Of a stretch of DNA of 64,000 nucleotides, positions 45,067 to 52,748 are shown in pieces. Position numbers and translations under genes: made by a program. This stretch comes from Nakamurella multipartita DSM 44233 (GTDB lineage Bacteria > Actinomycetota > Actinomycetes > Mycobacteriales > Nakamurellaceae). The stretch covers positions 3,596,001 to 3,660,000 of the forward strand of contig NC_013235.1 of NCBI RefSeq assembly GCF_000024365.1, in the 5' to 3' direction. The notes under the pieces are model-generated. The model searched no databases. It was not told the origin of the DNA and saw only the letters and a list, made by a program, of their open reading frames with translations. Each line of letters starts with the position of its first letter. The stretch's first letter is position 1.

Positions 45067-45145
45067 CGGTGGCCTTCCGTACGCGATACCTCGATGTAGG
45101 GGACGGAGCGAGACCCAGGTCACTGTGGATCAGGCGCTTCGGGAA

Positions 45146-45175
45146 CAGTACAGGTACATACAAGTCTGTACAAGA
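45146..45175 (-). promoter_or_regulatory. Shared operator, site A (three tandem half-sites)
   Basis: On the minus strand three 10-bp units follow each other: TCTTGTACAG, ACTTGTATGT, ACCTGTACTG. The last two form the 20-bp motif seen at six more places in this locus. Position fits control of the membrane-protein gene starting at 45066. Confidence 0.75.
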
Positions 45176-45441
45176 TCTGCCAGCAGCGGATCCGGCCGAG
45201 TCGTTTCGGTGATGTCGACCGCCCACCTCACCTCGCCGCCGGCCGCCGCACCAGGGCCGGACCACCTGGTCGAACGCCACCTCGTCGGGACCTTCTCCGG
45301 ACTCCCGAGAATGGCGGCCGCGCACCAGGCCGTCAAGCCCGGCGCAACCCCGCTGCAACCCTGCGCACCTGATCTTGGCTCGCCAAATCCATTCACCTGG
45401 AACGGATTCCAGCGGGTCGGCGACGACCGGGTCGATCTGGA
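45176..45441. other. Intergenic stretch between operators A and B
   Basis: About 266 bp between divergent genes. Short open frames exist (for example 45130-45396 minus) but show no protein family, no ribosome site and no membrane or signal pattern. I see no gene here; it presumably holds the two promoters. Confidence 0.6.
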
Positions 45442-45461
45442 CTGTACAAGTCCGTACAGGT
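45442..45461 (-). promoter_or_regulatory. Shared operator, site B
   Basis: Minus-strand ACCTGTACGGACTTGTACAG, two direct half-sites 10 bp apart; it also reads as the inverted repeat CTGTAC-N6-GTACAG. It lies 115 bp before the GlpK-like kinase start. Confidence 0.75.
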
Positions 45462-45575
45462 CTTGACCAGATCGGATGACCGGATTGCGTTGAGCCCACT
45501 CACCCCCCGCGGACCGTCAGCCAGCGGGAATTCCCTTCTGGCTCGGCCACTGTCGCTCGACTGAGAGGTTTCTAC

Positions 45576-47081
45576 GTGAGCAGGTACATCCTGGGCATTG
45601 ACGAGGGCACCACCGGTGCCCGCGCCTTCGTGATCAACGAGGAATGCGAGGTGCTCGGCCTGGCTGCGGCCGAGCTGACCCAGCACTACCCACGGCCGGG
45701 CTGGATCGAGCACGATCCGACCGAGATCCTCACCGTCCAGCTGGAGGTCATCCGGGCCGCGCTGCGGCAGGCCAAGCTCCAGCCGTCGGACCTGTCCGCG
45801 GTCGGCCTGACCAACCAGCGCGAGACCGGCATCGTCTGGGAGAAGGACACCGGCCGGCCGATCCACAACGCGATCGTCTGGGCCTCGCGGCAGACCGTCG
45901 AAGTCGTCGAGCGGTGGGTCGAGCAGGGCCACGGCGAGATGATCCAGGAGCGCACCGGCCTGATCCCGGACGCCTACTACACCGCCTCCAAGATCCGCTT
46001 CATCCTCGACGCCGTGCCCGGCGCCCAGGAGCGGGCCGAGAACGGCGAGCTGCTGGCCGGCACCGTGGACACCTGGCTGATCTGGAACCTGACCGGGCGG
46101 CAGTCGTTCGTCACCGACTACTCCAACGCCTCGCGCACCATGATGTTCAACCTGGAGACCCTCAAGTGGGACCAGGACCTGCTGGCGGCCTACAACATCC
46201 CGGTCCAGATGCTGGCCGAGATCGTGCCCTCGGACGCGATCGTCGGCACCATCGGGGCCACCTTCGGCGCCGAGGTGCCGATCGCCGCGAACATGGGTGA
46301 CCAGCAGGCCGGCCTGTTCGGGCAGGCCGCCTTCGCGCCCGGCCAGTCCAAGATGACCTACGGCACCGCGGGCGTGCTGAACATCAACTGCGGCACCACC
46401 CCGCAACGGGTGGCCGGCCTCACCCCGAGCATGGCCTGGGGGGTGCAGGGCACGCACGCGTACGAGATCGAGGGCGTGCTGTTCGCCATGGGCAAGACCA
46501 TGCAGTGGCTGCGCGACGACCTCAAGCTGATCCATGCCGCCCCGGACTCGGAGTGGTACGCCGGGCAGGTCCCCAGCACCAACGGCGTCTACCTGATCCC
46601 GGCCTTCACCGGCCTGTCCGCACCGGACTGGGACCCGTACGCGCGGGCCGCGATCATCGGCATCAGCAACGCCACGACCCGGCTGCACATCATCCGGGCC
46701 GCGGTCGAGTCGATGGTCTTCCAGACCCGGGACGTCGTCGACGCCGCGCTGTCGGGGGGCGGCGGCACGATCTCCATCCCCGAACTGCGGGTCGACGGCG
46801 GCGCGGTGAAGAACAACTTCCTGTGCCAGCTGCAGGCCGACGTGCTGGGCATCCCGGTGCTGCGTCCGGTCATCTCCGAGGCCACCGTCTTCGGCGCCAT
46901 GCTGATGGCCGGCCTGTCCACCGGCATCTACTCCAGCCTGGACGACGTGGCCGGAAAGTGGAAGCTGGACCGGCGTTTCGAGCCGTCGATGAGCCTGGAT
47001 CAGGCCGACTCGATGTACGCCGGCTGGCGCGAGGCGCGTGACCTGACCCGCGGCTGGGCGCAGAAGGTCAACACCGACTGA
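45576..47081 (+). CDS. FGGY carbohydrate kinase, glycerol kinase-like
   Basis: A 501-residue kinase from GTG 45576 (GAGAGG 8 bp upstream). It is close to glycerol kinase: ILGIDEGTTGARAF phosphate loop, LTNQRETGIVWEK with the substrate Arg/Glu pair, the Trp in IVWAS, the Tyr of DAYYTASK, and GDQQAG with the catalytic Asp. The ATP loop is VDGGAVKNNFL. It phosphorylates glycerol or a longer polyol at a terminal OH. The substrate loop differs in places from E. coli GlpK, so specificity is open. It is preceded by operator B. Confidence 0.9.
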   Translation: MSRYILGIDEGTTGARAFVINEECEVLGLAAAELTQHYPRPGWIEHDPTEILTVQLEVIRAALRQAKLQPSDLSAVGLTNQRETGIVWEKDTGRPIHNAIVWASRQTVEVVERWVEQGHGEMIQERTGLIPDAYYTASKIRFILDAVPGAQERAENGELLAGTVDTWLIWNLTGRQSFVTDYSNASRTMMFNLETLKWDQDLLAAYNIPVQMLAEIVPSDAIVGTIGATFGAEVPIAANMGDQQAGLFGQAAFAPGQSKMTYGTAGVLNINCGTTPQRVAGLTPSMAWGVQGTHAYEIEGVLFAMGKTMQWLRDDLKLIHAAPDSEWYAGQVPSTNGVYLIPAFTGLSAPDWDPYARAAIIGISNATTRLHIIRAAVESMVFQTRDVVDAALSGGGGTISIPELRVDGGAVKNNFLCQLQADVLGIPVLRPVISEATVFGAMLMAGLSTGIYSSLDDVAGKWKLDRRFEPSMSLDQADSMYAGWREARDLTRGWAQKVNTD

Positions 47082-47102
47082 CGCTCCCGTCGAGATCGCC
47101 GA

Positions 47103-47130
47103 GGCCGGGCCCGCTGATGCGGGCCCGGCC
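47103..47130 (+). terminator. Rho-independent-like terminator of the kinase gene
   Basis: Perfect 12-bp stem (GGCCGGGCCCGC with its complement), TGAT loop, followed by TTGTGCTTT, 22 bp after the kinase stop. Confidence 0.8.
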
Positions 47131-47199
47131 TTGTGCTTTCGGATCAGCGCGCCGGGCGCCGCCGATCACCTCGTCCGTCAGCGCCATCGGTGCGCCGAT

Positions 47200-47240
47200 G
47201 CCGAACCGCCCCGGGAGCGATGGTCCCGGGGCGGTTCGGC
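47200..47240 (-). terminator. Strong hairpin between convergent genes
   Basis: Perfect 17-bp stem (GCCGAACCGCCCCGGGA with its complement) and 7-nt loop, 10 bp beyond the stop of the minus-strand dehydrogenase gene. It can serve both directions. Confidence 0.75.
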
Positions 47241-47249
47241 GATGACGGC

Positions 47250-48902
47250 TCAGCCGGCGGTCGCGACCTCCGGCACCCGCCGCTGCACCCCGCCGAGCAA
47301 CCGGGTGCGCACGTAGTCGCGGTGCCGGCGCACCTGCTCGTGGACGTCCGCGTCCGCCCAACCCAGCAACGGTGCGGCCACCGCGGCCACCTCGCGGTCC
47401 ACGTCCAGGCCCAGGGCCGGCGACAGGCCCACCATGGTGCGCCGGTGCAGGATGTCGGCCAGTTGCACGGCGCCCTCGGCCCGCACGGCCAGGGTGATCT
47501 CGGCGACCACCACGGCCCCCTCCCCCGACCCGATGACCCGGGCCTGGGCCGGGTCCCCGGCGATCAGCTCCAGCAGGTCCTGGCAACGGGCGCCGTAGAC
47601 CGACACCAGCCGATCGGCGATCGGCCCGGCGAACGGCAGCCGGCTGCGCACCTGCCGGCTCCGGGCCGGCCAGTCGGCGGCCCCGCCGGGCAGCGTCTCC
47701 CGGCCGGTGCGCGAGGCCGGCAACGAGCGACCGATCAACTTGGCGGCCAGGTCGACGGTCTCCCGGCCCAGGCTCAGGTGCGGGGTGAGCTTGCCACCGA
47801 CCACGCTGATCAGGTTGGGCACCGTGTCGTGGGTGAGGATCAGGTGGCTGCGCGGGATGTTGCCGCTCTTGACCCCCGGCCGGTACGGCAGCGGCCGCAC
47901 CCCCGCGTAGCTGAACAGCACCGAGTCCGCGGTGAGCCCGGCCTCCGGGATCAACGTGTTGGTTTCCTTGATCAGGTAGTCGATCTCGTCCTCGGTGCCG
48001 GACACGGTGTCCAGATCGCCGTCGAACCGGTCGTCGGTGGTGCCGATCAGGTACCGGCCGTTCCACGGGATAACGAGCACGGCCCGGTTGTCCGAGCGCG
48101 CCTCGTAGTAGATGGCCACGTCCGGAGCACCGGGGAACGGGTCGACGATGATGTGCGTGCCCTTGGTGCCACCGATCATCCGGTCCAGACCCAGCCCGGC
48201 ATCGGCATCGTCGACCCAGGGGCCGGCCGCGTTGATCACGACCTTGGCCCGGACGTCGTGGTCGAGGCCGGTCAGCTCGTCGTGCACGGCGAGGCCGACC
48301 GCGGCCCCGTCCCGCACGGTGATCGACGCGGTGGCGTAGGTCAGCACCCGGGCGCCCGCGGCGGCCGCGGACAGCAGCGTCTCCAGCACCAGTCGCTCGG
48401 CGAACACGACCTGCCCGTCGTAATAGCGCAGGCCGGCGGACAACCCGTCGGGGTTGAGCGAGCCCAGCTCGACGGCGACGGCCTTACGACCCAGGCGGCG
48501 GTGCCGCGGGACGGACTTGCGCAGCGACAGCGCGTCGTACAGGACCATGCCGGCCCGGAACATCCAGCCGGGCTTGTGATTGTGCTGGTACACCGGCACC
48601 ACGAACGGCAACGGAGTGACCAGGTGAGGGGCGATGTGCAGCAACCGTTCCCGGTCGTGCAGCGACTCGCGGACCAGGGCCAGCTCGCCGTGCTCGAGAT
48701 AGCGCAGGCCGCCGTGGATGAGCCGGCTGGACCACGACGAGGTGCCCGATCCCACGTCGGCCTTGTCCGCGACGAATACCGACAGCCCCCGACTCGCGGC
48801 GTCCCGGGCGATCGCGGCACCGTTGATGCCGGCGCCGATCACCGCCAGGTCGAACTCGGTGGTGGCCAGGTCGGCCGCCGACGCCCGGACGAAATTCTGC
48901 AT
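47250..48902 (-). CDS. FAD-dependent glycerol-3-phosphate dehydrogenase family (GlpD/EryB-like)
   Basis: A 550-residue flavoenzyme from ATG 48902. The FAD loop VIGAGINGAAIARDAASRG opens the protein; SSWSSRLIHGGLRYLE and KGTHIIVDPFPGAPD are family signatures, and the C-terminal helical domain follows (DWPARSRQ to the end). It passes electrons from a polyol phosphate to the quinone pool at the membrane. In erythritol operons the homologue EryB oxidises erythritol phosphate, so glycerol-3-phosphate is only one possible substrate. Divergent from the isomerase gene, with operator C between. Confidence 0.9.
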   Translation of the reverse strand: MQNFVRASAADLATTEFDLAVIGAGINGAAIARDAASRGLSVFVADKADVGSGTSSWSSRLIHGGLRYLEHGELALVRESLHDRERLLHIAPHLVTPLPFVVPVYQHNHKPGWMFRAGMVLYDALSLRKSVPRHRRLGRKAVAVELGSLNPDGLSAGLRYYDGQVVFAERLVLETLLSAAAAGARVLTYATASITVRDGAAVGLAVHDELTGLDHDVRAKVVINAAGPWVDDADAGLGLDRMIGGTKGTHIIVDPFPGAPDVAIYYEARSDNRAVLVIPWNGRYLIGTTDDRFDGDLDTVSGTEDEIDYLIKETNTLIPEAGLTADSVLFSYAGVRPLPYRPGVKSGNIPRSHLILTHDTVPNLISVVGGKLTPHLSLGRETVDLAAKLIGRSLPASRTGRETLPGGAADWPARSRQVRSRLPFAGPIADRLVSVYGARCQDLLELIAGDPAQARVIGSGEGAVVVAEITLAVRAEGAVQLADILHRRTMVGLSPALGLDVDREVAAVAAPLLGWADADVHEQVRRHRDYVRTRLLGGVQRRVPEVATAG

Positions 48903-48987
48903 CTGTCAGGCCTTTCCGCCGCTGCACGCGGCCGTGTCGGCCAGCCGGGGTCCGTCGCGGGCGACGCCAACCGGAGGCCAGGGGCTT

Positions 48988-49007
48988 GCTTGTATGTACA
49001 GGATTGA
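48988..49007 (+). promoter_or_regulatory. Shared operator, site C (weaker)
   Basis: GCTTGTATGTACAGGATTGA keeps the first half-site well and the second poorly. On the other strand the same region also gives two 10-bp units (ATCTTGTTCA, ATCCTGTACA). It lies between the divergent dehydrogenase and isomerase genes. Confidence 0.55.
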
Positions 49008-49059
49008 ACAAGATAGGAGGACTGCTTGTCGAGCCCCCACCAGAAAGGGACACCCTCCC

Positions 49060-49836
49060 GTGCTGCCCCCCACCCTGATCGGATGCAGTTCCAAGAGCTA
49101 TTTCTCGGCGGCCCAGGCCCGGGCCTGGGGCCCGGAGGTGATGGCCGGAGTGGCCGACGACGCCGCCGGCACCAGCGGGTTGTTCTGCTGCCCGTCGTTC
49201 CCGCTGATCCCCACGCTGCTGGATTCCCTGGGCGCGGCCGGCGGTCTGGTCGGCGCCCAGGACGTCTCGGTGTACGGCCCGGGGTCCTACACCGGCGAGG
49301 TGAGCGCGGCCGTGCTGGCCGAACTGGGCTGCCGGTTCGTGATGGCCGGGCACCCCGAGCGGCGGCGGATCTTCGGTGAGGACGACCAGACGGTTCATCG
49401 CAAGGTGCTGGCCACCGCCGAGGCCGGGATGGCCCCGATCATCGTGGTCGGCGAGGACGTGGAGGGGGCCAGTGCCGCCGACGCGCTCAACGCGCAGTTC
49501 GACCGCTGGCTGGACGGCTTCCCGGCCGGCGCGGAGCTCCTGGTCGCCTACGAGCCGGCCTGGGCCATCGGTCGCCCGCAGCCCGCCCCGCCCGCGCATG
49601 TGGCCGAAACGATCGCCACCGTGCGCGACCTGATCGCGCAGCGGGACACCGCCGCCCGGGTCGTCTACGGCGGCAGTGCCCAGCCCGGCACGTACCGCGC
49701 GATCGCGGCTGCGGCCGGCGAGGATGTCACGGGCGTCCCGGACGGTCTGTTCATGGCCCGATTCGGCCTCGACGTGGCCAACTTCCTGTCGATCGTGCGC
49801 GAGGTACGCGAGGTCGCCGGCCAAATTGGTCGGTAG
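49060..49836 (+). CDS. Triosephosphate isomerase-like isomerase
   Basis: A 258-residue TIM barrel from GTG 49060. Catalytic residues are Lys12 (in IGCSSKSYFS), His98 in AGHPERR and Glu165 in AYEPAWAIG; loop 8 is YGGSAQPGTY. Classical TIM has GNWKMN and GHSERR; both are altered here. That is the kind of change seen in TIM homologues acting on tetrulose phosphates (EryH, LerI). I infer isomerisation of a ketose/aldose phosphate of the locus and not general glycolysis. A GTG start, 11 bp after AAAGG. Confidence 0.88.
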   Translation: MLPPTLIGCSSKSYFSAAQARAWGPEVMAGVADDAAGTSGLFCCPSFPLIPTLLDSLGAAGGLVGAQDVSVYGPGSYTGEVSAAVLAELGCRFVMAGHPERRRIFGEDDQTVHRKVLATAEAGMAPIIVVGEDVEGASAADALNAQFDRWLDGFPAGAELLVAYEPAWAIGRPQPAPPAHVAETIATVRDLIAQRDTAARVVYGGSAQPGTYRAIAAAAGEDVTGVPDGLFMARFGLDVANFLSIVREVREVAGQIGR

Positions 49837-49841
49837 GTTGA

Positions 49842-49861
49842 CTATACAAGTCCGTACATGT
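49842..49861 (-). promoter_or_regulatory. Shared operator, site D
   Basis: Minus-strand ACATGTACGGACTTGTATAG, differing from site B at only three positions. It lies 126 bp before the aldolase start, directly after the isomerase stop. Confidence 0.75.
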
Positions 49862-49987
49862 CGGTTACCATCAGACGACCACCGATGACCACCCTGTGCA
49901 TCATCGGCACACTCAGAATAAACAGCTCGACGTTTCCGTGTCCAGCCGGGACGGGCCGCCCGGTCCGCCCCCGACCAAAGGATCGAC

Positions 49988-50848
49988 ATGACCATTGCCA
50001 AGACCGTTGACCTCGTGAGGGCCGCCCGTCAGGCCGGTTACGCGGTCCCCGCGGTCAACATCGTCGACGACCTGTCCATGCGGGCGATCATCGCCGCGGC
50101 CGAGCAGGCGCAGTCGCCGATCATCATCCAGACCTCGGTCAAGACGGTGAAAAGCATGGGCGCCGAGATCATCTCCGGCATCTTCCAGCACGCCGCGAGC
50201 AACGTCTCGGTCCCGGTCGCGCTGCACCTGGATCACTGCCCGGACCGCGCGGTGATCACCCAGGTGATCCGGCACGGCTGGTCCTCGGTGCTGTTCGACG
50301 CCTCCGACCGCCCGCTGCAGCAGGCCTGGGACGAGACCCGCGAGGTCGTCGCCGAGTGCCACGCGGCCGGCGTCGGGGTGGAGAGCGAGATCGAAAACAT
50401 CGTCGGCGTCGAGGACGGGGTGGGCTCGGACGAGGCCACGCACTCCTACAGCAACGCCAAGCTCGTCGAGGTCGCGCAGGACACCGGCACCGACCTGCTC
50501 GCGCCGGCCCTGGGCACGGCGCACGGCCTGTACAAGGCCTCCCCGGTGCTGCAGTACGACCGGGTCGCGGAACTGGGCCGGCTGACCGACAAGCCGGTCG
50601 TCCTGCACGGCGGGACCGGCCTGTCCCCCGAGGACTTCCAGCGCTTCATCGACAACGGCGTGGCCAAGATCAACATCTCGACCACGGTCAAGCTCGCCTA
50701 CATGCACGCGGCGCGCGATCACATCGCCAAGGCCGAGCAGACCGGCAAGTGGGAGCCGGTCAAGATGTTCGACGACATCAACGCGGCCGTCCAGGCCACC
50801 GTCATCGAGCACATCGGCGAGTTCGGCAGCAAGGGAGCCGCGGCATGA
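49988..50848 (+). CDS. Class II (zinc) aldolase, GatY/KbaY/FbaA family
   Basis: A 286-residue aldolase from ATG 49988. Zinc and substrate residues are His80, Asp82 and His83 in ALHLDHCPD, Glu132/Glu134 in VESEIENIVG, His179 in LGTAHGLYK and His207 in VLHGGTGL. The DHAP-binding tail KINISTTVK is kept. Length suits the tagatose/fructose-bisphosphate aldolase group. It probably splits a ketose phosphate into DHAP plus an aldehyde. The phosphatase gene begins within its stop codon. Confidence 0.92.
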   Translation: MTIAKTVDLVRAARQAGYAVPAVNIVDDLSMRAIIAAAEQAQSPIIIQTSVKTVKSMGAEIISGIFQHAASNVSVPVALHLDHCPDRAVITQVIRHGWSSVLFDASDRPLQQAWDETREVVAECHAAGVGVESEIENIVGVEDGVGSDEATHSYSNAKLVEVAQDTGTDLLAPALGTAHGLYKASPVLQYDRVAELGRLTDKPVVLHGGTGLSPEDFQRFIDNGVAKINISTTVKLAYMHAARDHIAKAEQTGKWEPVKMFDDINAAVQATVIEHIGEFGSKGAAA

Positions 50849-51633
50849 CCCCGGCCCTGATCCTGGACTGTGACGGCGTTCTGGCCGACACCGAGCGCGA
50901 CGGTCACCTGGTCGCGTTCAACCAGACCTTCCGCGAACTCGGCCTGCCCTTCCAGTGGTCGCAGGAGGAGTACGCCGAGCTGCTCAAGATCGGCGGCGGC
51001 AAGGAGCGGATGCTGGGCTACCTGCGCCAGCACCCGGAGCTGGACTTCGGCACCCCCGAGGAGGTGGCGGCCAAGGTCGCCGCCGCGCACAAGCGCAAGA
51101 GCGAGGTCTACGTCGAGCTGGTCGAGCAGGGCGCGCTGCCCGGGCGCCCCGGCGTCAAGCGGCTGATCGAGTCCGCGCTGGACGCCGGCTGGGTGGTGGC
51201 CGTCGCCTCCACCTCGGCCACCAAGAGCGTCGAGGCCGTGCTCACCTCGGTCGTCGGGCCGCAGACCCGGGCCCGGATGGCCGGCGTGTGGGCCGGCGAC
51301 ATCGTGCCGGCCAAGAAGCCGGCCCCGGACATCTACCTGCTCACCCTGCGGGAGTTGGGCCTGTCGGCCGACGATGCCGTGGTCATCGAGGACTCCGAGT
51401 CGGGCGCGAAGGCGGCCGCGGCGGCCGGCCTGCGGCACGTGGTGACGGTCAGTTCCTTCACCGCCCAGGACCCGTTCCCGGCGGCCGGCATCGTTGTCTC
51501 CGACCTGGGTGAGCCCGGCGCGCCGGGTGCCTACCGGGCCGGCCTGGACGTGCGCCACGACGGCGTCATCGATGTCGCCTCGCTGGAACGCCTGCTGGCG
51601 CAGACCACCGCGCCGGCCCCGGCGACGGTCTGA
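50845..51633 (+). CDS. HAD-IA phosphatase, CbbY-like
   Basis: A 262-residue HAD enzyme, coupled to the aldolase by ATGA. Motif I ALILDCDGVLADTERDGH has Asp8 and Asp10; motif II is VASTS, motif III the Lys in PAKKPAPDIY, and motif IV VIEDSESG. The C1 cap contains GGGKERMLGYL. The sequence is nearest to CbbY, which dephosphorylates xylulose-1,5-bisphosphate. It may remove a dead-end bisphosphate or release the free sugar or aldehyde made by the neighbouring enzymes. Confidence 0.9.
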   Translation: MTPALILDCDGVLADTERDGHLVAFNQTFRELGLPFQWSQEEYAELLKIGGGKERMLGYLRQHPELDFGTPEEVAAKVAAAHKRKSEVYVELVEQGALPGRPGVKRLIESALDAGWVVAVASTSATKSVEAVLTSVVGPQTRARMAGVWAGDIVPAKKPAPDIYLLTLRELGLSADDAVVIEDSESGAKAAAAAGLRHVVTVSSFTAQDPFPAAGIVVSDLGEPGAPGAYRAGLDVRHDGVIDVASLERLLAQTTAPAPATV

Positions 51634-51634
51634 G

Positions 51635-52393
51635 CTACAGCTCGTACTGGAATTCCAGTCTGATCTTGTCCCCACGGAACAGGATTCGGGAGTACTCGAA
51701 CTCCTGTCCCGTGGGGTCCGAGATCTCCTGGCGCAGCAACAACAACGGCGTCGTCCGCCGGATGCGCAGCAGCTTGGCCTCGTCGGCCGACGGCAGGGTC
51801 GACTCCAGGCTTTCGTTCACCCGGCTCATTCGCAACCCGTGCTCGTTCTCCAGGACGACGCACAACTGGCGATTGACCAGATCGTCGGCATCCAGATCCT
51901 GGGCCAGCGCCTTGGGCACGAAAGACGTATGCAGGCTGATCGGCTCGTCCTCCACCAACCGGACCCGACTGAGCCGGTACACCAGGCTGCCCGGTGAGAT
52001 CCGCAGGTGCTCGGCCACTCTCACGTCGGCCGGGATGACCTCGCTGGAGAGCACCTTGGTGGTGGTCTCGTATCCCATGCGCTCGAGCTGTTCCCGGATG
52101 CCCATGTAGGCCGGCGACCGGGTGCCGATCTTGCGGTGAGCCACGAAGGTGCCCTTGCCCTGCACCCGGAACAGCAGTTCCTCGTTCACCAGTTGCGCGA
52201 GCACCTGGCGGGCGGTCATCCGGCTGATCCCGTACATCCGGTTGAGTTCGTTCTCGGAGGGGATCTTCTGATCCGGCTTCCATTCACCGCGCTCGATCCT
52301 TTCGCGCAGCACGTTGGCCAATTGGATGTACAGGGGCGTCGATCCGCTGCGGTCCAACGAACCGACCGGCTCGGCGACAGGTGAGACGGTCAT
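51635..52393 (-). CDS. GntR family regulator, HutC subfamily
   Basis: A 252-residue repressor from ATG 52393 (GAAGG 9 bp upstream). The winged helix spans residues ~15-85 (PLYIQLANVLRERIERGEWKPDQKIPSENELNRMYGISRMTARQVLAQL) and the UTRA effector domain residues ~105-245. It is divergent from the E1 gene with operator E in the gap of 355 bp. It is a natural candidate to bind the shared motif, with a pathway sugar phosphate as effector. Its stop is 1 bp from the convergent phosphatase stop. Confidence 0.93.
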   Translation of the reverse strand: MTVSPVAEPVGSLDRSGSTPLYIQLANVLRERIERGEWKPDQKIPSENELNRMYGISRMTARQVLAQLVNEELLFRVQGKGTFVAHRKIGTRSPAYMGIREQLERMGYETTTKVLSSEVIPADVRVAEHLRISPGSLVYRLSRVRLVEDEPISLHTSFVPKALAQDLDADDLVNRQLCVVLENEHGLRMSRVNESLESTLPSADEAKLLRIRRTTPLLLLRQEISDPTGQEFEYSRILFRGDKIRLEFQYEL

Positions 52394-52748
52394 GACCGGA
52401 CAACCTTCGAGTGAGTCACCGTGTTCCCCCTTTGAGCGCGGAGCCGTGCGCGGCAGTCGGCGGAGCAGCACAGCGTGTCGATAGACGCGCTGATTGTACG
52501 TCTTTACCTGCGTCTAAGGCGCGCGTCACGTTCGGTGGCCCGGATAGGCACCACGGGCCGGCGCCGGGACCGAACGCAAACTGCATCTTGCCAGCCAAGC
52601 TATACATGTATAGGGTTGTATAGCAACACCGTGGCCAGTCCGGCCGCTCCGTCAGGTCAGGATCTCGACGAGGAGAGGGTGCGTTGATCGTCGCCCCACA
52701 CGCATCTCGGAGATCCATTCCCACCCGACCAACCGAAGGATTCTCCTG
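52394..52748. other. Divergent promoter region between the GntR and E1 genes
   Basis: A 355-bp gap without a coding gene. It contains operator E near its middle and is locally richer in A+T than the surrounding DNA. No RNA gene or riboswitch was recognised. Confidence 0.6.
52604..52623 (+). promoter_or_regulatory. Shared operator, site E
   Basis: ACATGTATAGGGTTGTATAG; it overlaps the perfect palindrome TATACATGTATA. It lies 126 bp before the E1 start and 211 bp before the GntR start. Confidence 0.75.

Noticed and set aside
45130-45396. A possible 88-residue gene between the divergent membrane protein and kinase genes
   Set aside because: No ribosome site, no family, and it overlaps operator site A; a regulatory region is the simpler explanation.
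49060-49836. Calling the isomerase gene tpiA
   Set aside because: Signature motifs deviate from glycolytic TIM and the context is a catabolic regulon, so a specific gene symbol would mislead.
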